This document shows positions 1 to 5,629 of a DNA stretch of 5,629 bases, piece after piece. The notes under the pieces were generated by a model that saw only the letters and a program-made list of their open reading frames with translations, did not search any database and was not told where the DNA came from. The DNA comes from Acidobacteriaceae bacterium (lineage in GTDB: Bacteria > Acidobacteriota > Terriglobia > Terriglobales > Acidobacteriaceae): contig JASHTU010000542.1 of NCBI GenBank assembly GCA_030040395.1, forward strand, positions 1 through 5,629. Reading direction: 5' to 3'. Position 1 is the stretch's first letter. Each line of letters opens with the position of its first letter. A program made the translations under genes and the position numbers.

Positions 1-605
1 GCGAGGGTCAGGCCGAAGCTCTCAAGTTTGGTGGGATTGACCTCAACGCGCACCGAGGGCGTGGCCCCGCCGCCGACAAAGACCTGGCCTACGCCGGGAA
101 TCTGGGACAGTCTTTGCATCAGCAACGTGGAAGCCAGGTCATAAACCTTGGTGACGTCGTATTTGTCCGAGGTGAGACCGATGATCATGATCGGCGCGTC
201 GGCCGGATTTACCTTGCGATAGAAGGGATTCTGGGGAAGATTCGCGGGCAGATATGTCCGGGCTGCGTTGATGGCCGCCTGCACATCGCGCGCCGCGCCG
301 TCGATGTTGCGGCTGAGATCGAACTGAAGGGTGACGTTGGTGCCGCCCAGCGAGCTGGACGAAGTCATCTCGGTAACCCCGGCGATATGGCTGAACTGGC
401 GCTCCAGGGGCGTGGCCACGGAGGCCGCCATGATCTGCGCGCTGGCGCCGGGCAGGCTGGCTTGGACGCTGATGGTCGGAAAATCCACCTGCGGCAGCGG
501 AGCCACCGGCAGCACCGAATAACCGATGGCGCCGGCAAGGGCCACGCCGATGGTGAGTAGAGTGGTGCCCACAGGCCGGTGGATAAACGGCGACGAAAGG
601 CTCAT
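1..605 (-). CDS. mdtC: RND efflux pump inner-membrane subunit, MdtC-like (N-terminal part; cut by window edge)
   Basis: This is the second RND transporter of the operon; 201 codons are visible and the rest (family length about 1,030 residues) lies beyond the left edge. My translation begins [17 protein letters not shown]. It shows the RPV start motif, a first membrane helix at about residues 12-30, then [14 protein letters not shown] (about 32-45), which matches E. coli MdtC (APLPQVDFP) rather than MdtB (SALPEVDYP). Further MdtC-type blocks are ATPLERQF (64-71), [11 protein letters not shown] (79-89), [12 protein letters not shown] (104-115) and NPADAPIM (133-140), all in the periplasmic porter domain. 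The start ATG (603-605) overlaps the stop of the preceding mdtB-like gene as ATGA, and a good Shine-Dalgarno site sits just before it. The protein should pair with the MdtB-like subunit in a mixed pump trimer, as known for MdtBC. Proton-relay residues cannot be checked because they lie outside the window. Confidence 0.95.
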   Translation of the reverse strand, partial: MSLSSPFIHRPVGTTLLTIGVALAGAIGYSVLPVAPLPQVDFPTISVQASLPGASAQIMAASVATPLERQFSHIAGVTEMTSSSSLGGTNVTLQFDLSRNIDGAARDVQAAINAARTYLPANLPQNPFYRKVNPADAPIMIIGLTSDKYDVTKVYDLASTLLMQRLSQIPGVGQVFVGGGATPSVRVEVNPTKLESFGLTL

Positions 606-3600
606 ACGCCCTCCGTGACGGTCTGCGACTCCTTACGCTGCGGCGCGTGAGAGATGTGGCGCCCGGTAATGCGCTCGCCGAGCTGATCAAAGAAGACATA
701 AATTACGGGCGTGGTGTAGAGGGTAAGAATCTGGCTCAGCAACAGCCCGCCCACCATGGAGATGCCCAGCGGGTGGCGCAGCTCCGAACCCAGTCCGGTG
801 CCCACGGCCAGGGGAACGCCTGCCAGCAGCGCCGCCATGGTGGTCATCATGATGGGCCGGAAACGCAGCAAGCTGGCCTCGAAGATGGCCGCCTCGGAGT
901 CCTTGCCCCGCTCCCGTTCCGCCTCCAGCGCAAAGTCGACGATTAGAATGCCGTTCTTGTTGACGATGCCGATAAGCAGAATGATGCCGATGATGCCCAC
1001 GGCGTTCAAATCCTGGCCGAAAAGCATGAGCGCCAGCAGCGCTCCCACGCCCGCCGACGGCAGGGTGGAGAGAATGGTGATGGGATGAATGAAGCTTTCA
1101 TAAAGAACGCCGAGAACGATATAAACCGTCACCAGCGCGGCCAGGATAAGCAGGGCCTCGTTGGAAAGCGAATTCTCGAATGAAGCCGCGGTTCCCTGGA
1201 AGCCGGCTTGCACGGTGGCGGGAAAATTCAGCCGCTTGGCCACGTTGTTGATCTGGTTGATGGCGGCGCCGAGCGAAGCGCGCGGAGCCAGATTGAATGA
1301 CACCGTCACCGAAGGGAACTGCCCCTGGTGGTTGATCGACAACGCTTCGGTGGTCGGCGCCGCATGGGTGAAGGCGCTGAGCGGAATGGCGTTGGCGCCC
1401 ACCGACGACGAGGTCAAATTCGACCCCGCCGCAGGGACGGAGCCGGCAAGCACTCCGGCCGGCGCCGTCATCACCCCCGACGACGGCGTATAGCGAACCG
1501 GCGCCGTCAGCGCGTTCGATCCCGCCGACGCCGACGCCGATTGCGAGAAGGACGTGGTTGCGCCCGCCCCCGTCGCGCCCGACGACGAATTGGTCTGAAT
1601 GTACAGATCGCCGAGGTCGTTGGGGTTCTGTTGCCACTGAGGGGCCGTTTCCAGCACCACGTGATACTGATTGAGTTGTGTATATAGGGTGCTGATCTGG
1701 CGCTGCCCAAAGGCGTCGTAGAGCGTATTGTCGATCGTTGTCGGCGCAATTCCCAGCCGCGACGCCGTCACCCGGTCGATGACCAGTTGAATGGCGCGCG
1801 CCCCGGTCTGCTGGTCCGTCGCCACGTCTTCAAGATCTGGCAGCTTCTGCAACTGGGCCACGAACCGGTTCGCCCACTGGTTCAGCTCCGTGGTGTTCGG
1901 ATCCTCGAGCGTGTACTGGTATTGCGTCCGGCTCACCCGGTCGTTGACCGTGATGTCCTGCACCGGTTGCATGTAAAGATGGATTCCCGGCACTTGCTGC
2001 AGCTTCGTCTGCAGCCGCCGGATGACATCCGAAGCGTTGATGTGGCGCACCTCGAGGGGCTTCAAGTTGATCGAGATCCGCCCGCTGTTCAGGGTGGTGT
2101 TGATCCCGTCCGCGCCGATGAACGACGACAGGCTGTCCACCGCCGGATCCTGGAGAATGATCTTGGCCATCTCCTCCTGTCTTTCCGACATGTCGGCGAA
2201 GGAAATCGATTGAGACGCCTGCGAAATTCCCTGGATCACCCCCGTGTCCTGCACCGGGAAGAAGCCCTTGGGAATCGAGATATAGAGCACAATGGTCAGC
2301 ACCAGCGTCGCCAACGCCACCAGCAGGGTGATCGTCTTGTAGCGCAGCACGACGGTCAGCGTGCGCCCGTAAAACCCGATGAGGCTGTTAAACATGTGCT
2401 CGGAGGCGCGATAGAAGCGGCTCTGTTTCTCCTCCGGGTTGTGGCGCAGGATGCGCGAGCACATCATCGGCGTCAGGGTCAGCGAAACCACCGCCGAAAT
2501 CATGATGGTGACCGCAAGCGTGACGCCGAATTCGCGGAACAGCCGCCCCACCACGTCGCCCATGAAGAGCAGGGGGATGAGCACGGCGATGAGAGAAACA
2601 GTCAGCGATATGATGGTGAAGCCGATTTGGCCGGCGCCGGTCAGTGCGGCGTCCAGAGGCGACATGCCCTCTTCGAGAAAGCGGCTGATGTTCTCGATCA
2701 TCACGATCGCGTCGTCCACGACGAAGCCGGTGGAGATGGTCAGCGCCATCAGGGACAAATTGTCGAGCGAGAAGCCCAGCAGATACATGGCCCCAAAGGT
2801 GCCCACCAGCGAAACCGGGACCGCGACGCTGGGAATGATGGTGGCGTAGAGGCTGCGCAGGAAGAGAAAGATCACCATCACCACCAGGGCGATGGTCAGC
2901 ATCAGCTCGAACTCCACGTCGTTCACGGACGCCTGAATGCTGGTGGTCATATCCGTCAGGGTCGTGACCCGGATGGACGCGGGCAGATTGGCTTCCAGTT
3001 GGGGCAGCACCTTGCGGATGCTGTTCACCACTGTGATGGTGTTCGCGCCCGGCTGACGCTGAATGTTCAAGACGATGGCCGGCGTGGTGTCCATCCAGGC
3101 GGCCTGCTTGGCGTTTTCAACGCCGTTCACCACGTCGGCCACGTCTTTCAAAAAAACGGGCGATCCGTTGACGTAGGAAACAACAATGTTCTTGTACTGG
3201 TTCGCCTGTGTGATCTGGTCGTTGGCGTCGATCTGGTAATCGAGCCGCGGCCCGTCGAAGTTGCCCTTGGCCGAGTTCACACTCGCGTCCACCAGCGCCG
3301 AGCGCACGTCCTCCATGTTCAGCCCGTAAGAGGACAATTGCACCGGGTTCACATCAATGCGCACCGCGGGCTTTTGCCCGCCGCTGATGCTCACCAGTCC
3401 CACTCCGTTGAGCTGCGAGAGCCGCGGCGCCAGCCGCGTATCCACCAGGTCCTCCACCTGCGAAAGCGGCAGGGTGTCGGAGGTGATGGCCAAGGTGAGA
3501 ATCGGCGCATCGGCCGGATTGGTCTTGTTGTACACCGGCGGGACGGGCAGATCGGAAGGCAGAAAGGTCTGGCCCGCATTGATGGCCGACTGAACTTCTT

Positions 3601-3916
3601 CTTCGGCGACGTCCAGACCCAGCGAGAGGCTGAACTGCAGAACGATGACCGAGACCCCGCCCGCGCTGGTGGAAGTCATCTGGCTCAAGCCCTGCATTTC
3701 GCCGAACTGCCGCTCCAGCGGCGCCGTCACCGTGGTCGCCATCACGTCCGGGCTGGACCCGGGATAGAACGTCAGCACCTGGATGGTCGGGTAGTCCACC
3801 TCCGGCAGTGCGGACACCGGCAACTGCGTGAAGGCGACAATGCCCGCAAGCAGGATGGCGGCCATCAGCAGCGATGTGGCCACCGGGCGCAGAATGAATG
3901 GGCGCGATGGACTCAT
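602..3916 (-). CDS. mdtB: RND efflux pump inner-membrane subunit, MdtB-like, with Ser/Ala/Gly-rich insertion
   Basis: This is a complete 1,104-residue proton-driven drug/solute exporter of the HAE1/AcrB superfamily. The start [17 protein letters not shown] and [16 protein letters not shown] (about 32-47) match E. coli MdtB closely, as do [10 protein letters not shown] (661-670) and [12 protein letters not shown] (736-747). Twelve membrane helices are evident: TM1 near 12-30, TM2-TM6 within about 337-490, TM7 near 529-547, TM8-TM12 within about 919-1076. Two large periplasmic loops separate them. Proton-relay residues are present: Asp401-Asp402 in TM4 ([12 protein letters not shown]), Lys987 in TM10 ([11 protein letters not shown]) and Arg1020 before TM11 (RFRPIMMTT). 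The residue before Lys987 is Asn where E. coli MdtB has a second Lys. The protein is about 60 residues longer than the family norm (about 1,040). The extra length is a low-complexity insertion at about 776-842, between LYIQT and AIPLSAF. The start ATG overlaps the mdtA-like stop (ATGA); only a weak G-rich stretch precedes it, which suggests translational coupling. The MdtB assignment is strong; MuxB is the equivalent name in pseudomonads. Substrates cannot be read from the sequence. Confidence 0.97.
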   Translation of the reverse strand: MSPSRPFILRPVATSLLMAAILLAGIVAFTQLPVSALPEVDYPTIQVLTFYPGSSPDVMATTVTAPLERQFGEMQGLSQMTSTSAGGVSVIVLQFSLSLGLDVAEEEVQSAINAGQTFLPSDLPVPPVYNKTNPADAPILTLAITSDTLPLSQVEDLVDTRLAPRLSQLNGVGLVSISGGQKPAVRIDVNPVQLSSYGLNMEDVRSALVDASVNSAKGNFDGPRLDYQIDANDQITQANQYKNIVVSYVNGSPVFLKDVADVVNGVENAKQAAWMDTTPAIVLNIQRQPGANTITVVNSIRKVLPQLEANLPASIRVTTLTDMTTSIQASVNDVEFELMLTIALVVMVIFLFLRSLYATIIPSVAVPVSLVGTFGAMYLLGFSLDNLSLMALTISTGFVVDDAIVMIENISRFLEEGMSPLDAALTGAGQIGFTIISLTVSLIAVLIPLLFMGDVVGRLFREFGVTLAVTIMISAVVSLTLTPMMCSRILRHNPEEKQSRFYRASEHMFNSLIGFYGRTLTVVLRYKTITLLVALATLVLTIVLYISIPKGFFPVQDTGVIQGISQASQSISFADMSERQEEMAKIILQDPAVDSLSSFIGADGINTTLNSGRISINLKPLEVRHINASDVIRRLQTKLQQVPGIHLYMQPVQDITVNDRVSRTQYQYTLEDPNTTELNQWANRFVAQLQKLPDLEDVATDQQTGARAIQLVIDRVTASRLGIAPTTIDNTLYDAFGQRQISTLYTQLNQYHVVLETAPQWQQNPNDLGDLYIQTNSSSGATGAGATTSFSQSASASAGSNALTAPVRYTPSSGVMTAPAGVLAGSVPAAGSNLTSSSVGANAIPLSAFTHAAPTTEALSINHQGQFPSVTVSFNLAPRASLGAAINQINNVAKRLNFPATVQAGFQGTAASFENSLSNEALLILAALVTVYIVLGVLYESFIHPITILSTLPSAGVGALLALMLFGQDLNAVGIIGIILLIGIVNKNGILIVDFALEAERERGKDSEAAIFEASLLRFRPIMMTTMAALLAGVPLAVGTGLGSELRHPLGISMVGGLLLSQILTLYTTPVIYVFFDQLGERITGRHISHAPQRKESQTVTEGV
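609..614 (-). promoter_or_regulatory. Shine-Dalgarno site of the mdtC-like gene inside the end of mdtB
   Basis: On the minus strand GGAGGG is followed by CGT and then the ATG of the mdtC-like gene. This is a strong Shine-Dalgarno match at short spacing, embedded in the last codons (Glu-Gly-Val) of the mdtB-like gene. It fixes the mdtC start despite the ATGA overlap and contrasts with the weak site before mdtB. Confidence 0.7.
1391..1591 (-). other. Ser/Ala/Gly-rich insertion within the MdtB-like protein (about residues 776-842)
   Basis: Relative to E. coli MdtB, in which a few residues join the strand before this point to VPLSSIAK, this protein has about 60 extra residues between LYIQT and AIPLSAF. 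The segment is dominated by Ser, Ala, Gly and Thr, with blocks such as [22 protein letters not shown] and [11 protein letters not shown]. It has no charged residues except one Arg (808), and no Cys. The reading frame is intact and flanking homology resumes at once, so it is an in-frame insertion and not a frameshift. By alignment to AcrB it falls in the DC docking subdomain of the funnel, in a beta-hairpin. Confidence 0.8.
1523..1540 (-). repeat. Three tandem TCGGCG hexamers encoding Ser-Ala x3
   Basis: On the minus strand the hexamer TCGGCG occurs three times in a row, encoding (Ser-Ala)3 at residues 793-798 of the MdtB-like protein, within the low-complexity insertion. Tandem codon-pair repeats of this kind can change in number by replication slippage, so this is a plausible source of length variation in the insertion. 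Confidence 0.8.
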
Positions 3917-5151
3917 GGGGCCCCGATCCCCGAATCTTCAGAGGACGTGGCCGGCAGCGCCACCTTGGAAATGAAGATCTGTGACCCGTCCTGGAGTTTC
4001 TCGAAGCTGCTGTCGGCCACCACGTCGCCGGCCGCCAGTCCCGCCACCACGGTGTTGCCTCCCTCCGATATTCCCGGATTCACCGTCTTCATCACCGCTT
4101 TTTTGTCCTGGATCAAATACACAAACGAAGCGGCCCCGTTGTGTTGAATGGCCGAGGAGGGAATGAGGAGCTGGTTGGAAAGGGTCTTGACCAGCAGCCG
4201 CGTATTCACAAACTGGTTGGGAAAGAGGATACCATTCCCGTTGGGAAACTCGGCCCGCGCCTTCACGGTCCCGGTGGTGGTGTCGATCTGATTGTCCACG
4301 GTGATCAGCTTTCCCGTGGCCAGCAGATTCTCCTGGGTCCGGTCAAAGGCCTGCACCGTGAGACCGCGGCCCCCGCGCATCTGCGTCAGCACCTGGGGCA
4401 AACTGTCCTCGGCCAGCGTAAAGACCACCGTAATCGGCTGCATCTGCGCGATCACCACCAGCGGCGTGGTTGAGTTCGCCGTCACCACGTTGCCCGGATC
4501 CACCAGCCGCAGTCCCACCCGGCCGTCAATCGGTGAAGTAATGTGGCAGTAACTCAGCTCCACCTGGTCGTAAGCCACAACGCCCTGGTCGTTCTTGACC
4601 GTCCCCTCGTCCTGCAGCACCACCTTTCCTTGATCGTCGTACGTCTGTTTCGGAATCGCGTTCTTGGCCCACGCCACCTGGTAGCGCGTCAGGTCCATTT
4701 GCGCCTCGGCGAGCAGGTTCTCGTCGCGCTGCAGCATCCCCTGGGCCTGCTCAAGCTGCGCGGCATAGGGCCTCGGGTCGATATCGATGAGCGGATCGCC
4801 CTTGCGCACATACTGGCCTTCCTGGTAGTGAACCGACTGGATCACGCCGGTCACCTGCGAGGTGATAGTGTCGGTATACACCGGGGTCACCGTGCCGATG
4901 GCGTTCAGGTAGACCCCAAGATTGCCGACTTTTGCCGTGGCCGTCGTTACCGGCACCGCTCCCACCGTCTGAAAACGCCCGCGGCGCCCGGTCTGCTCCT
5001 GGCTCTGCACGTGTTGGTGCAGGACCCAGTAAAACAGCAACCCGAAAGCTAAAAGCACCAGCGCCCAAATCCAGCGGTGGCGTCGTTTCTTTGCCGGTTC
5101 GGGTGGGGTATTTTCTGGGCGGAAATGCGAAACAGACGGAGCCTGATCCAT
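3913..5151 (-). CDS. mdtA: RND efflux periplasmic adaptor (membrane fusion protein), MdtA-like
   Basis: This 412-residue adaptor (E. coli MdtA is about 415) links the RND pump to an outer-membrane channel. It has a basic N-terminal tail (KKRRHR, 21-26) followed by a single hydrophobic segment at about 27-44. There is no lipobox cysteine, so it is probably anchored by an uncleaved signal helix. The domains follow the usual order. The first lipoyl half is near 95-126 (ITSQVTGVI, VRKGDPLIDIDPRPY). An alpha-helical hairpin spans about 128-195. The second lipoyl half is near 197-236 (ELSYCHITSPIDGRVG, then DPGNVV). A beta-barrel (about 237-325) with TGTVKARAEFPN and LFPNQFVNTRL follows, then a membrane-proximal domain after IPSSAI (330-335). 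The hairpin tip keeps Arg156, but the positions aligned with Leu132 and Ser139 of AcrA are Ala160 and Pro167. It is first in the operon, its stop overlaps the mdtB-like start, and a GAGAGGA site precedes the chosen ATG. The C-terminus is Ser-rich and lacks recognisable motifs. Confidence 0.96.
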   Translation of the reverse strand: MDQAPSVSHFRPENTPPEPAKKRRHRWIWALVLLAFGLLFYWVLHQHVQSQEQTGRRGRFQTVGAVPVTTATAKVGNLGVYLNAIGTVTPVYTDTITSQVTGVIQSVHYQEGQYVRKGDPLIDIDPRPYAAQLEQAQGMLQRDENLLAEAQMDLTRYQVAWAKNAIPKQTYDDQGKVVLQDEGTVKNDQGVVAYDQVELSYCHITSPIDGRVGLRLVDPGNVVTANSTTPLVVIAQMQPITVVFTLAEDSLPQVLTQMRGGRGLTVQAFDRTQENLLATGKLITVDNQIDTTTGTVKARAEFPNGNGILFPNQFVNTRLLVKTLSNQLLIPSSAIQHNGAASFVYLIQDKKAVMKTVNPGISEGGNTVVAGLAAGDVVADSSFEKLQDGSQIFISKVALPATSSEDSGIGAP

Positions 5152-5152
5152 G

Positions 5153-5158
5153 TTCCTC
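5153..5158 (-). promoter_or_regulatory. Ribosome binding site of the mdtA-like gene
   Basis: On the minus strand GAGAGGAAC immediately precedes the ATG at 5151. The purine core AGAGGA is close to the start (about 2-3 bases from its end), slightly tighter than ideal. It supports the chosen start, because the next residues DQAPSV lead into the basic tail and membrane anchor expected of the adaptor. Confidence 0.55.
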
Positions 5159-5224
5159 TCTTACTTGCTGTCGGTTGGTTGGAGACAATTCTTCAATCAA
5201 GCATATGCGCCAGATGTTCGAGCC

Positions 5225-5235
5225 AGGATTATCCT
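5225..5235. promoter_or_regulatory. Short palindrome AGGAT-n-ATCCT, possible operator
   Basis: An 11-base odd palindrome (5-base arms around one central base) sits next to the expected transcription start of the efflux operon. Its position, just downstream of the candidate -10 box, is where a repressor could bind. The arms are short and no regulator gene is visible, so this is a suggestion only. An 8-base palindrome GCATATGC also occurs at 5201-5208. Confidence 0.25.
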
Positions 5236-5241
5236 CTCTCT

Positions 5242-5271
5242 ATCCTATCGCCGGGGGCATTTGCCGTTCAA
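5242..5271 (-). promoter_or_regulatory. Candidate sigma70-type promoter of the mdtABC-like operon
   Basis: On the minus strand, TTGAAC (5271-5266) resembles a -35 box (4 of 6 to TTGACA). It is followed after 18 bases by TAGGAT (5247-5242), which resembles a -10 box (4 of 6 to TATAAT). Transcription would begin near 5235, giving a leader of roughly 85 bases before the mdtA-like ATG. The site starts right at the T-run of the candidate terminator. A better -10-like hexamer, GATAAT (5233-5228), lies just downstream but lacks a -35 match at normal spacing. This rests on pattern matching only, and the organism's promoter consensus is unknown. Confidence 0.35.
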
Positions 5272-5294
5272 AAACCCGGCGTCCGCCGTCCGGG
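5270..5294 (-). terminator. Candidate intrinsic terminator after the ACT-domain gene
   Basis: On the minus strand, CCCGG (5294-5290) pairs with CCGGG (5279-5275). The stem extends by CG/CG (5288-5287 with 5281-5280) past a single bulged A at 5289, leaving a five-base GCGGA loop. The 7-bp GC-rich stem is followed directly by five T residues (5274-5270). This is the layout of a Rho-independent terminator, though the T-run is short. It lies about 160 bases past the stop of the upstream gene and just before the candidate promoter of the efflux operon, so it would insulate the two transcripts. Its 5' arm can also pair in an alternative hairpin (5290-5305). Confidence 0.5.
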
Positions 5295-5305
5295 GACGGC
5301 CCCGG
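5290..5305 (-). repeat. Perfect inverted repeat CCGGGG-CCGT-CCCCGG
   Basis: Six-base perfect arms (5305-5300 and 5295-5290 on the minus strand) flank a four-base loop, a compact and very GC-rich hairpin. The overlapping sequence GCCGTC/GACGGC (5300-5295 with 5290-5285) forms a second possible hairpin. Both use bases that form the 5' arm of the candidate terminator stem (5294-5275), so the structures are mutually exclusive. This could be a real alternative-fold element or simply a by-product of GC-rich sequence. Confidence 0.5.
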
Positions 5306-5345
5306 CTCATACGAGGATGTGACACCGCAACCCAGCGGCGGTGGC

Positions 5346-5370
5346 GCGCGTTTACTGTGATTGACGCGCC
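5346..5370 (-). repeat. GC-rich imperfect inverted repeat downstream of the ACT-domain gene
   Basis: On the minus strand GCGCGT (5369-5364) can pair with ACGCGC (5351-5346) across a 12-base AT-richer spacer. Pairing can extend outward with a small bulge. It lies about 85 bases past the upstream stop and has no T-run after it. It may stabilise the 3' end of that transcript, or may mean nothing. Confidence 0.3.
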
Positions 5371-5454
5371 AGGGACCGAAATTGTTGCAGGGCTCGGCCC
5401 ATCGACCGATCAGCGCTCGGACCCCGAATATTCCCGCCGTGCGGCGAGCCTCGC

Positions 5455-5629
5455 CTACTGAATTCTCTCAAACCGGAAACCAGCTTCGCGCAGCGCATGA
5501 CTGATGGCGGTGATATGCGTTGCCCCACGCGTCTCGATGGTCACATCGATCACCGTCTCGCCCAGGCTCACGCCGTAATACGCCCGGTTGTGGATCGTCT
5601 CGACAATGTTAGCGCGTTCCCGAGCCAGG
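5455..5629 (-). CDS. Probable threonine ammonia-lyase, C-terminal ACT-like domain (partial)
   Basis: Only the last 57 codons and a TAG stop (5455-5457) are visible; the gene enters from the right edge. The translation contains RERANIVETIHNRAYYG, then VIDVTIETRG and HITAISHALREAGF. This is the beta-alpha-beta pattern of an ACT regulatory domain. The block A-N-(I/V)-x-E-x-x-H-x-R followed by ETR-G-x-x-H-I-x-x-I is typical of the C-terminus of roughly 400-residue threonine ammonia-lyases (IlvA/TdcB type, PLP-dependent conversion of threonine to 2-oxobutanoate). The catalytic domain is outside the window, so the enzyme call rests on the regulatory tail alone; another ACT-domain protein is possible. 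It is on the same strand as the efflux operon but about 300 bases upstream, with a likely terminator between them. A functional link is therefore not indicated. Confidence 0.75.
   Translation of the reverse strand, partial: LARERANIVETIHNRAYYGVSLGETVIDVTIETRGATHITAISHALREAGFRFERIQ

Larger units (their letters stand above)
5152..5454. other. Intergenic region between the ACT-domain gene and the efflux operon
   Basis: This stretch of about 300 bases has no convincing gene. An open frame of 103 codons on the plus strand (5150-5461) covers it, but it lacks a ribosome binding site, runs into the neighbouring gene on the opposite strand and has no recognisable domain. Read on the minus strand, the region carries GC-rich inverted repeats near 5346-5370 and 5275-5305, a T-run, a candidate promoter, a purine-rich GATAGGATAG-type stretch, an 11-base palindrome and finally the ribosome binding site of the mdtA-like gene. 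It most likely holds the 3' end of the upstream transcript and the control region of the pump operon. No regulator gene is present in the window. Confidence 0.7.

Noticed and set aside
139..699. A 186-codon minus-strand frame overlapping the mdtC-like start
   Set aside because: It is out of frame with the clear MdtC-type coding sequence from 605 leftwards and is Arg/Ser/Pro-rich without motifs. It is a shadow frame, not a separate gene or a frameshifted piece.
1098..1637. A 179-codon minus-strand frame over the MdtB insertion, considered as a sign of a frameshift
   Set aside because: The MdtB-like frame is continuous on both sides and through the insertion, with homology resuming at AIPLSAF. 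The alternative frame has no recognisable content.
602..3916. Possibility that the MdtB-like pump is a heavy-metal (CzcA-type) RND protein
   Set aside because: The sequence follows MdtB block by block ([32 protein letters not shown]) and is paired with an MdtC-type partner. This is the drug-efflux HAE1 family pattern, not the CzcA one.
1787..4147. A 786-codon open frame on the plus strand, antisense to the mdtB-like gene
   Set aside because: It is rich in His, Arg, Gln and Gly with no domain pattern, the usual result of reading a GC-rich gene on the opposite strand. The minus-strand frame has unmistakable RND homology across the same span.
5150..5461. A 103-codon plus-strand frame in the intergenic region
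   Set aside because: There is no ribosome binding site or domain, it overlaps the mdtA-like start codon and the end of the ACT-domain gene on the other strand, and its composition looks like non-coding GC-rich sequence.

Overview
The window holds most of one operon on the minus strand. It encodes a tripartite RND (resistance-nodulation-division) efflux system of the MdtABC/MuxABC type. The order of transcription, right to left, is: a membrane-fusion adaptor (MdtA-like, 3913-5151), a first RND pump subunit (MdtB-like, 602-3916) and the N-terminal third of a second RND pump subunit (MdtC-like, 1-605, running off the left edge). Both gene junctions are 4-base ATGA overlaps, so the three genes are probably co-transcribed and translationally coupled.

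Upstream (right) of the operon is a gap of about 300 bases. On the minus strand it contains a plausible intrinsic terminator, then a candidate sigma70-type promoter and a short palindrome. Beyond it, at the right edge, is the last part of a same-strand gene. Its 57 visible residues look like the C-terminal ACT-like domain of a threonine ammonia-lyase (IlvA/TdcB type).

The two RND subunits and the adaptor would form an inner-membrane heteromultimeric pump. It would use the proton gradient to move substrates through an outer-membrane channel of the TolC type. No channel gene is visible; it could lie beyond the left edge, where MuxABC-type operons often carry one, or elsewhere in the genome. The MdtB-like protein keeps the TM4 Asp pair and the TM10 Lys of the proton relay, so it looks functional. 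Its main oddity is a Ser/Ala/Gly-rich insertion of about 60 residues in the C-terminal half of the periplasmic domain. By alignment to AcrB this falls in the funnel (docking) region that faces the adaptor and the outer-membrane channel.

The DNA is GC-rich and the proteins are typical of a Gram-negative bacterium with an outer membrane. The Ser/Gly-rich RND insertion and the general style would fit Acidobacteriota or a soil proteobacterium, but the sequence alone does not settle the taxon. I see no RNA genes, mobile elements or CRISPR. This is mainly a well-known system; the points worth a second look are the pump insertion, the adaptor hairpin tip and the overlapping hairpins in the leader.
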